From an uncultured Actinomycetes bacterium (GTDB lineage Bacteria; Actinomycetota; Actinomycetes; Nanopelagicales; Nanopelagicaceae), in assembly GCA_903892335.1 (NCBI GenBank), contig CAITID010000163.1, positions 1 to 35,728 on the forward strand: a stretch of 35,728 nucleotides of DNA, given 5' to 3'. How positions within the stretch are numbered: the first letter of the stretch is position 1; the number at the start of each line of letters is the position of its first letter. The position numbers and the translations under genes were made by a program. Under the pieces are notes generated by a model. The model ran no database searches. It had not been told where the DNA came from and saw only the letters and a list, made by a program, of their open reading frames with translations. Shown one piece after another: positions 18,208 through 25,694 of this stretch.

Positions 18208-20033
18208 TCCCGTACTAGCTCAGATTTAGCTGCTTCTGACTCTTTGGAAACTGTGTCGAATTTTGAAATAGCCTCTCTAACTTCTTGCATCTTGTTGAAC
18301 TGGCCAACAAACTGATACTCCCTGCCCAGTTGCAATAGGTTTCTCGAATTCCAGGGATCTAGTGCCCGAATCGCTTCTCTTGCAACTATTGCTTCGGAAA
18401 CTCTGTTCAATCTTTCATTGATCTCAGCTATCGGATTTAAGACATCTAGATTTCTTGGGTCATACGTTAACTGCTTATTCAGCTCAACTAAAGCTCGTTC
18501 GGCAAAGCCGGAGGCTGCAAGATAATTTAAGCTCGCAATTTTATAGGCAGGTTCGATTAAAGGAGTTTCTAGTGATTTGGATGCAAATTCCAAAATAACA
18601 TTATTGTTTGCTTCAACCTGTGGATTGAATCGAATTCTGGTTTGGAAAGCTGCCTCTTCGCCACGATATAAGACAGAGACAAGAATTACGGCACACACAG
18701 ACATAACGCCAGAAATTACAGGCTGTAGCAGCTTAAGTGAATTCACATTCTTTGGTTTTACAGCGCCTTGAACCAATTCAGCTTGGGTGATCTGAGTTGA
18801 TAAACCAATAATGAACCCAGATAACAACCAACCCCAAACTGATATTCCAAGGTTGTCGATTGAGATCAAGGATTGTGCTTGGTATGCAAGCCAGCCTGAG
18901 ATAAGTGTGGCGAGAACTAATCTATTTGTTCCAGAAGATTTTTTTATTCCTCGATAGCCAAAAAAGAGCACTATCGCCATCAATGCAAGGTAAGCACCAC
19001 CAAAAAAAATACCGCCTGTAGAAAACAGTTGGATCGGAACATTATGAGCATTACTACTTGTAATATCAAATCCATAATTTAGTGAGTATTTAGGTTCGCG
19101 ATAAGCTTTGAAGAAAGCCCCGTATCTGTCTTGTCCGATACCGAATAGAAAATTATCACGAAACATTTCAATACCAGCGCGCCAATAATATCCACGCACC
19201 GATACAGAATCTTTATAAAGAAGTGATTGAAGTGGGCCCTTTTGTAACATTCCAAGAATTGAAAATACACCAATTAAAAATGCTGAAAAAGCAAAGAACC
19301 AACCGATTCTTCTATATTTACTATGAACATAAATGATAAAAATTGTTCCTATTCCAACTGCGCCAGACACTAAGCCCTGTCTAGCGTCAGATCTAAAAAT
19401 GGCAAAAAATGAAAGTATGAAAACCAATAAATGCAATAATCGCTGCACTAAATTAAAGCTAGGCATCAACGCAAAACCAAAATTTAATGTTGCGATAATT
19501 GCCATTATTGCAGCTGCGAAGTTTGGATTACCTACGGTTGAAATTACTGCGTTATATGGATTGTTCCATTTCACGAAGTCAACCCCTGATATTTGCATTA
19601 GCCCATAAACTGAAAGAACTAACCCGACTAAAATAACAACAATACTAAACCTGGATATAAAAGAAAACTTTATAGATTGCATAGCTGCTATCAAAATAAT
19701 CGATAAACATAGGTAACTTAGGAATCCATTACGTCTTTGTGTTTCACCAAAGAAGCCCGTATAGATTGGATTGGTCAAAATAAGAGAAATTAAGCCTGAA
19801 AACAGAAAGAGTGAAATTGCGTAGAGAACGCTTTTATTTACAACAAAAGTAGATTTCAAATTCGTGATTACATGACCTAACAGCCATGATGACAATAGAA
19901 CTATTAACCATAATTTCGGAGAGTTAAAGGGATCTTGGATTTTTGAATTAAAATAAAGAGTAGTAAGAGCAACCCCGATTGTTAAGATCCAGAGGTTCGA
20001 GTAATTTACCTTAGTTTGTCTTTGCTTAGCCAC
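18204..20033 (-). CDS. O-antigen ligase/polymerase (Wzy-like) membrane protein with C-terminal TPR-like region
   Basis: About 10-12 hydrophobic segments, DARQGLVSGAVGIG, RGYYWRAGIEMFRDNFLFGIGQDRYGAFF, SSNAHNVPIQLFSTGGIFFGGAYL; C-terminal helical repeats (NLDVLNPIAEINERLNRVSEAIVAREAIRALDPWNSRNLLQLGREY). Confidence 0.85.
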   Translation of the reverse strand: MAKQRQTKVNYSNLWILTIGVALTTLYFNSKIQDPFNSPKLWLIVLLSSWLLGHVITNLKSTFVVNKSVLYAISLFLFSGLISLILTNPIYTGFFGETQRRNGFLSYLCLSIILIAAMQSIKFSFISRFSIVVILVGLVLSVYGLMQISGVDFVKWNNPYNAVISTVGNPNFAAAIMAIIATLNFGFALMPSFNLVQRLLHLLVFILSFFAIFRSDARQGLVSGAVGIGTIFIIYVHSKYRRIGWFFAFSAFLIGVFSILGMLQKGPLQSLLYKDSVSVRGYYWRAGIEMFRDNFLFGIGQDRYGAFFKAYREPKYSLNYGFDITSSNAHNVPIQLFSTGGIFFGGAYLALMAIVLFFGYRGIKKSSGTNRLVLATLISGWLAYQAQSLISIDNLGISVWGWLLSGFIIGLSTQITQAELVQGAVKPKNVNSLKLLQPVISGVMSVCAVILVSVLYRGEEAAFQTRIRFNPQVEANNNVILEFASKSLETPLIEPAYKIASLNYLAASGFAERALVELNKQLTYDPRNLDVLNPIAEINERLNRVSEAIVAREAIRALDPWNSRNLLQLGREYQFVGQFNKMQEVREAISKFDTVSKESEAAKSELVRE

Positions 20034-20052
20034 GATTAATCATATCAATGAA

Positions 20053-20090
20053 TATGGGCCCAGTTCCTTTTGCAAGGAACTGGGCCCATA
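20053..20090. terminator. Strong palindromic hairpin (17-bp stem, 4-nt loop); probable 3' end/attenuator of the surface-protein transcript
   Basis: TATGGGCCCAGTTCCTT TTGC AAGGAACTGGGCCCATA, perfect inverted repeat, 24 nt downstream of the surface-protein stop; no strong U-tract on the minus strand. Confidence 0.7.
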
Positions 20091-20113
20091 CTATTTTCAG
20101 TTCTGGAGGCTAA

Positions 20114-21913
20114 TTACGCCTTTACCTTCTTCTGAATTTTTAGAACCAAGTTTGTTAATGTAACAATCAAAGTTCTTAGTGATGCAACTGTTGTTGCCAA
20201 CGCAGTAACTGCAGCAAGAGCCGCTGATCCTGAATCGGTAACTGTTGCAGACGCTGTAACTGCTGTTCCTTGAATTGCAGCAACAGTAACTAGTGTTCCA
20301 ATAGCAGCATTTGTTGCGCTGCCTGTTGGGTTAGCTAATGTTCCAGTCAAAGTTACAGTGCCTGGTGTTGATGGCATGTAAACAGTGTAGGTAACAAAAC
20401 CAGCAGTTGAAACTCCCGCTGAGGTTGCAGATGCAAAGGTAACTGATGTATCAGTTGCTGCCGCAAATGTTCCTTGTGAGAAGTTCTTATCTGTCGCAAG
20501 TACCTTACCGGTTGCCCACAATTCGTAAGTTGTTGGAACAACTAATAAATTGGTTGCATCGTAAGCAGCTACGGTGATGATTGCTTTCTCACCTGGAGCG
20601 TAATTTGCCTTATCAAAAGCAACCTTTACAGATGAGATTGCAGTTGAACCAACACGTAGTGTTACAGGAGCGGACTTAATTGTTGATGCAGCAAGTGTTG
20701 CAGCATTTCCAATTGTGATTGTTGTTGTACCGGCTTTAACACCAGTTACAGAAACAGTTCCTGAATCTACTTGGTAGTCAAGTGTTCCAACTGTCGCAAC
20801 AGTTGTATCACTTGAATAGGCGTACCAAACTTGCTGAGTTCCACCTGTTGGTGTGAATTCATCATTTAATACGTTTGCAGCTGAGTCAGCAGCTGTGAAG
20901 GTTATAGCCTTTAGGTTTGCTCCTACAGCCAAGATTGCCTTACCGGCAGCGGCTGTGAAGGAAGCAGTTGGGCCAAAGAAAGTAACAGTCTTTGTACCAA
21001 GAGTTACACCAGAGGTTGAACCCTTAATTGTAATTGTTGACTTTCCAGCAACGCCATCTGACCAAATAGTAACTGTGTCACCATTCTTTACAGAAATTGA
21101 GCGACCTGCTGATACAGCTGTGCTTCCTAGTCCAAGAGTTCCTGGGCCAGAGATTTCAGCAGTAATTGATTCAGCAACTGCGCCACCTGCAGCGTTAAGT
21201 GATGAGTAGTAAACATAACCACGAGATGTTGAGGCTACTTCTCTCGAAGCCGCTACTACTGAGTCTGTGGTTGGTGTTGCTGCAGCACCAGCTGCCTGAA
21301 CGAACACCTTTGACTTGGTTGCATCAGGTGTAACGCTTTCAATTGCTGCTGTTGTAACAGTAATTGTCAGTGTTTGGGCTGTTGAACCTTGAAGTGGGCC
21401 AGAGACAGTTCCACCAGATGCTGGTGTGATTTTAACTGAGTATGTACCAGCAACAGTTGGTCCAGCTATGTTTGTTGTTGTTAGATAAACAGCAAACTTG
21501 GCAGTTGTAACTTTAGCAGGGTCTCCAGCTCTTACAAAAGCAGCTGTGTTTGAAGTTTGTGTATCGCCAACCAGAGCAAAAGGTGAAGCGCCGCGAGGTG
21601 CCACCAAAGTATCAATGATTGCTGATGAGGTTTCTACCAAACGCAATGTAGGTAGAGCAGTATTTCCAGCAGGTGCTGCTGTTAATGCAGCAGTAATTGA
21701 CATTGAGTCATTAGCTGGTGCAAAGAATGAAACTGTTACAACAGCTGATGTGGCTGTGTATGTTTCAGCAGTTGTTTGTGCCGCAGTTGGCGATGACAAA
21801 GTCACCGAATCCGCGTTAATTACAGCTTGTGAAGGAACTGAGCTAAGTACTCCCAGACCCAACGCTGCAACAGCTACAAGCGCAATGCGCTTGAAGTTTG
21901 TCGTTGTAGACAT
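20114..21913 (-). CDS. Large secreted Ala/Thr-rich surface protein with signal peptide, Ig/BIG-like repeats and coiled C-terminal tail
   Basis: Likely start is internal ATG at 21913 (RBS GAAAGGA; signal peptide MSTTTNFKRIALVAVAALGLGVLSSVPSQA); beta-rich segments such as VTGVKAGTTTITIGNAATL (BIG2-like) and YAPGEKAIITVAAYDATN. ORF track extends N-terminally to 22042. Confidence 0.85.
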   Translation of the reverse strand: MSTTTNFKRIALVAVAALGLGVLSSVPSQAVINADSVTLSSPTAAQTTAETYTATSAVVTVSFFAPANDSMSITAALTAAPAGNTALPTLRLVETSSAIIDTLVAPRGASPFALVGDTQTSNTAAFVRAGDPAKVTTAKFAVYLTTTNIAGPTVAGTYSVKITPASGGTVSGPLQGSTAQTLTITVTTAAIESVTPDATKSKVFVQAAGAAATPTTDSVVAASREVASTSRGYVYYSSLNAAGGAVAESITAEISGPGTLGLGSTAVSAGRSISVKNGDTVTIWSDGVAGKSTITIKGSTSGVTLGTKTVTFFGPTASFTAAAGKAILAVGANLKAITFTAADSAANVLNDEFTPTGGTQQVWYAYSSDTTVATVGTLDYQVDSGTVSVTGVKAGTTTITIGNAATLAASTIKSAPVTLRVGSTAISSVKVAFDKANYAPGEKAIITVAAYDATNLLVVPTTYELWATGKVLATDKNFSQGTFAAATDTSVTFASATSAGVSTAGFVTYTVYMPSTPGTVTLTGTLANPTGSATNAAIGTLVTVAAIQGTAVTASATVTDSGSAALAAVTALATTVASLRTLIVTLTNLVLKIQKKVKA

Positions 21914-22042
21914 TTGTTTCCTTTCAATAGTCGTCTCTAAGTATTTCTTAGAGGCGGCTTTGAGATGAGTCGCACGTGCTGACGCATCTCTTTCCCCCCG
22001 TGATATCCGGATCACAGGAGAAACCTGGTTGTTAGAAGTCAT
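21914..22042 (-). promoter_or_regulatory. Structured leader (three consecutive hairpins) upstream of the surface protein gene; alternatively a 43-codon N-terminal extension
   Basis: On the minus-strand RNA: CCUGUGAU-CCGGAU-AUCACGGG (21997-22018), GAGAUG..GUC..GAC..CAUCUC (21962-21990), G(U)CUCUAAG-AAAUA-CUUAGAG(G)C (21933-21955), then GAAAGGA RBS and ATG. Confidence 0.55.
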
Positions 22043-23518
22043 TTACTTGACTCCCTTGGCGCTTACATTGATCGCCTGGGCAAGAATTTGGCTCTTGCTA
22101 GAGTCCATAATTATACGGGTAGATATTTCCCCTGGGATCGCATCGACATCCAACCCGGAGGTGGAATCGAAGAACATGCCCGATTCAACAGTGGAATCCA
22201 CGTATAAAGTGGCGGTCAAAAGGTAGTTACCGTTAGGTAGGCGCGAAATCTTGGAATCTGACCCGTTCAAGGTCATTGGGTACCAATTTCCAGCAATTGT
22301 CACAGATGGGCTAGCTGCGTAAGAGGTTCCAGCGCCATCAACTGTGATTGATTGAGAAAGCAAAATATTTATTGAATTAGCACCTGTTGATTGAACATAA
22401 GAGATAAGCACATATCCATCTGGATTGGTTACTGATGATCCAGGAGTTGTGACAATAGATCCAACATTTCCTGATAAGTCAGAGACTGTAAATCCAACCG
22501 GTGTTCCATCTTTAGCTAAACCAGCAAATAAAGTATTTGAAGCTTTAAAGTTAATTGAATTATTCTCAGTTACTACTTTCTGGCTTGATAGTTCCTCATC
22601 CGATGGAGCAACTGATTCTTCAGGAGCAGCCTCAATAGTTGCAGGAGCCTCTTGAGTAAAGTTAGTTACTGAAGGAAGATTATTGAATTCTGCGCCAGTT
22701 ACAGAGTTAAATCCTAAAAACGCAACAATCACGATTAATAATGAAAGTGCAACCTTTGAGGATTTCTTGGCAAGCTCTGCTGCCTTCTTGTAGGTATCAG
22801 ATAAAGCATCTAGCGCAGTAGCGCCAGTCTTTTCATCAATAACCCATTCAGATAAAACTCGAACAAATGAAGCGCGAGCGCGAGTAACAACATGGCGCAC
22901 ATTCGCAGGTGTTGTTCCAATCGCCTTTGCAATCTCTTCGGTTGACCGTCCTTCAACCTCCCACATAACTAATGCAGTGCGTTGTGAAGGTGACAGGCGA
23001 GATAGTGCTTCACGAATAATTGAGGCATCCTCTGCAGCAGCAAGAGTTGCATCCATTGGGATGTGATTTTCTGCTGCGATTTCAGATAAACGCTCTTGGG
23101 TGGTGTCGGCATCAATTGCTACCAAGTTTGGACGTGAACCAGTTGCTCTAATTACGTTTAGGCAAAGGTTGTTCACAGAGGTACGAAGGTAGGCAAGAGC
23201 ACGATCTGCAGTATCTAGTTCAGGTGCTGCCAAGATGAATTTAAGGAAAGCATCTTGTACTACTTCAGCTGCATCTGCATCGCTTCGAAGAATTCGGCGG
23301 GCTTGAGCGATAAGTGATGAGCGGTTTTCAGCGTAGAGTGCGGATAAATCAGAAACAGACCACGCAGCAACAGATGCTGGGGCCTGAGCCTTCTTACGAA
23401 GTGACACTTGATTTCCCGCTTTCAGAGAGACAACGTCTTGCCCTCTACTTAGTAAGACACCTGAAGGGGTCAAATGTTGTCCTCTATTTTGGTAAATCTG
23501 TTGGTCCCTGAGACTCAT
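22043..23518 (-). CDS. ECF-type sigma-70 factor fused to a TM helix and C-terminal extracytoplasmic domain (membrane-tethered sigma); exact start uncertain
   Basis: Sigma2-like LYAENRSSLIAQARRILRSDADAAEVVQDAFLKFI, sigma4-like LSRLSPSQRTALVMWEVEGRSTEEIAKAIGTTPANVRHVVTRARASFVRVL, then SSKVALSLLIVIVAFLGFNSVTGAEF TM and about 230 aa of non-cytoplasmic-type sequence. Confidence 0.85.
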   Translation of the reverse strand: MSLRDQQIYQNRGQHLTPSGVLLSRGQDVVSLKAGNQVSLRKKAQAPASVAAWSVSDLSALYAENRSSLIAQARRILRSDADAAEVVQDAFLKFILAAPELDTADRALAYLRTSVNNLCLNVIRATGSRPNLVAIDADTTQERLSEIAAENHIPMDATLAAAEDASIIREALSRLSPSQRTALVMWEVEGRSTEEIAKAIGTTPANVRHVVTRARASFVRVLSEWVIDEKTGATALDALSDTYKKAAELAKKSSKVALSLLIVIVAFLGFNSVTGAEFNNLPSVTNFTQEAPATIEAAPEESVAPSDEELSSQKVVTENNSINFKASNTLFAGLAKDGTPVGFTVSDLSGNVGSIVTTPGSSVTNPDGYVLISYVQSTGANSINILLSQSITVDGAGTSYAASPSVTIAGNWYPMTLNGSDSKISRLPNGNYLLTATLYVDSTVESGMFFDSTSGLDVDAIPGEISTRIIMDSSKSQILAQAINVSAKGVK

Positions 23519-23696
23519 TTTTCGGGGTTTTTCTCTCGTACGCCCCAATTTTCACATGCCCCAAAATCCCAAAAAGCGGTTTGGCAACTCAACTGCCCTC
23601 CGGCCAGCGGGCCATCCCCTCCCGAATTCCACCTCAATAGCCCGCTCAAGAGCCGAATTTTCCTTAAATTTTTAAATGTTGCCATGCTGATACTTT

Positions 23697-24707
23697 GTGT
23701 CGGTGAGAAATCTGTTAATTGGTTGTGGGTCTGTTGGCAAAAAACACCTAAGTAAACTAATTGAACTAGGCCAGAAAATTTGGGTGGTTGACCCAAACGA
23801 AGATGCAAGGCAATTTGCCCTTTCCAGAAGCGATTTAATTTCAGGTGTATTCCCTAGTATTGAAAGCTTTCTTAAAGCAGAGGGCGCTCCCTTTATTAAT
23901 TTAGCTGTAATTGCAAACTGGGGCCCAGACCATTTTTATGCTTTTGAAAAAATAAAAGATTTGAGCCCGCATACGATCATCCTTGAAAAACCAGTAACCT
24001 CTAAACTGTCAGATTTGTATTTGATGAAAACGCATCTGGAAAAGTCTAAGGCATCTATTTTTGTCAATTTTCACTTAAGGTTTGACTCTGGATTTAAACA
24101 ATTGTCGGAATTGTGTGATTCAAGCAAATACGGAACTCCTGCGTTGATTAGTATTGTTGCTGGCGCAAAATGCATATCAACTAATGGAATTCATTGGATC
24201 GACTTTAGTAATCAATTAATTGGGTCTGAGTGGGATAAGATTAACTCAAGCATGTCATCTCAATTAATTAACCCAAGATCAAAAGATTTGAACTTTTATG
24301 AAGGATTCACCAATATAACTTACAAAAACAAATCAAGCACGAATGTTAGTTTCACTAATAACTCATTCATGGACATGCAGATCACTATTGTGTGGAAAAA
24401 TGCAAAAGGTGTGATTGCTAATGGGTTTTTAACAGTTTATGAGGCTGAGTCAGAGATTCCTCACGATCAACCAGTAACGCGCAGTGCTCTCTTTGCAAAA
24501 AAAGTATTTGAGACACCTTTTTCTGTGGATGGATTCAACAACCTATACGCCCAAATAGATGATAAAAAAGGGTTTGTTATGGAGAATGCGCTTGAAGCAA
24601 ATGAGTTATTGATTTTATCCCTCATCGCCTCGAAAACATCGTCACAATTGAGCTATGGCGAGTCAATTCAGGAAGACTTAATAAACTTCGATTGGAAAAT
24701 TTCCTAA
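23697..24707 (+). CDS. Gfo/Idh/MocA family oxidoreductase (GTG start)
   Basis: VRNLLIGCGSVGKKHLSKLIELGQKIWVVDPN, AVIANWGPDHF, TIILEKPVTSKLSDL. Confidence 0.8.
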   Translation: MSVRNLLIGCGSVGKKHLSKLIELGQKIWVVDPNEDARQFALSRSDLISGVFPSIESFLKAEGAPFINLAVIANWGPDHFYAFEKIKDLSPHTIILEKPVTSKLSDLYLMKTHLEKSKASIFVNFHLRFDSGFKQLSELCDSSKYGTPALISIVAGAKCISTNGIHWIDFSNQLIGSEWDKINSSMSSQLINPRSKDLNFYEGFTNITYKNKSSTNVSFTNNSFMDMQITIVWKNAKGVIANGFLTVYEAESEIPHDQPVTRSALFAKKVFETPFSVDGFNNLYAQIDDKKGFVMENALEANELLILSLIASKTSSQLSYGESIQEDLINFDWKIS

Positions 24708-25679
24708 ATGAGATTGGGTGTAATTGGTGCAGGAAGAATAGTACCTTTCCATCTAGCTGCCGCAACACAATTAGGTTTTACGTTTGAAGGTATTGTGGCT
24801 CGAGACCATTCACTGAATGCCGAACAAGTAGCATTAGATTACAATTTTAAAAAGTGTCACTCTACATTTTCTAGTTTTATTGATTCGGCAGAGTCATTCG
24901 ATGCCGTCTTAATCGCGAGTGAAGTGTCCTCTTTGTTTAAAATTTTAAAAGATTTATCCGTGCTCAACATTCCGATATTAGTTGAGAAACCAATATTCAC
25001 TGATGTTTCACAGATTAAAGATTTAGAATCAATAACCAATCAAGATAAAATACTAGTGGGTTACAACCGACGTTACTATAAAACTATTCAGCAGCTAAGG
25101 TGGATTATAAGCCAGAACCCTGGCGCCAAAGTCCATTTCAGAATACCAGAACTTTCAGGTATCGAGAATATTACTGACGATATGATTCGAGAGAAATTTC
25201 TAGGAAATACAGTTCATATGATTGATTTGATTCAATTTTGTTTAGGGCCTGACGCTCTTGATGTTGGTAACTTGCTAACTTTGGTGAAAACTTCAGATTT
25301 TGCCCGGTTTAACATTTCAAAAGATGGTCTAAAAACATGCGAAATTATGTTTGGCTATTCCGAAAATTATTCGATTGAGGTATTGGTCGGTGGAAAAAGA
25401 ATTGTTATCAAACCTTTGGAAACGATTACAACTTACACCAATATGGAAGTCCTTCCCCCAGATGAATTAATTCCCTTCAGAAGGTATATTCCTAAACCTA
25501 GTCCGCAAATTTCTGAAACTTTTCATGAGAAGCCGGATCAAAAGCCTGGATTTATTGGTCAATTAACTGAGCTTTCCAATATGACTCGTGGTGGTAGGGA
25601 TCAGATTGGTGCTAATTTGATTGATGCGGCTAATGTTTCAAAATTTGCACTAAATTTCTTGCATAGATTTTTAAAATAA
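24708..25679 (+). CDS. Gfo/Idh/MocA family oxidoreductase
   Basis: MRLGVIGAGRIVPFHLAAATQLGFTFEGIVARD, ILVEKPIFTDVSQIKDLE, LVGYNRRYYKTIQQLRWII; begins immediately after the previous stop. Confidence 0.85.
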   Translation: MRLGVIGAGRIVPFHLAAATQLGFTFEGIVARDHSLNAEQVALDYNFKKCHSTFSSFIDSAESFDAVLIASEVSSLFKILKDLSVLNIPILVEKPIFTDVSQIKDLESITNQDKILVGYNRRYYKTIQQLRWIISQNPGAKVHFRIPELSGIENITDDMIREKFLGNTVHMIDLIQFCLGPDALDVGNLLTLVKTSDFARFNISKDGLKTCEIMFGYSENYSIEVLVGGKRIVIKPLETITTYTNMEVLPPDELIPFRRYIPKPSPQISETFHEKPDQKPGFIGQLTELSNMTRGGRDQIGANLIDAANVSKFALNFLHRFLK

Positions 25680-25694
25680 AACAGAACAAAAAGA

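Noticed and set aside
20853-21968. Plus-strand ORFs of 118 and 156 aa (20853-21209, 21498-21968) antisense to the surface protein
   Set aside because: Low-complexity Ala/Val/Thr-rich translations with no motifs; best explained as shadow ORFs from codon bias of the Ala/Thr-rich gene on the opposite strand.
21914-22042. Leader as a c-di-GMP (GEMM), ydaO/c-di-AMP, fluoride or cobalamin riboswitch
   Set aside because: I could not find the conserved core sequences of these classes; only generic hairpins are visible, so no class is assigned.
23515-23808. 97-aa minus-strand ORF (and 93-aa plus-strand ORF) in the sigma/oxidoreductase intergenic region
   Set aside because: Overlaps the start of the well-supported Gfo/Idh/MocA gene, no family resemblance and no convincing RBS.
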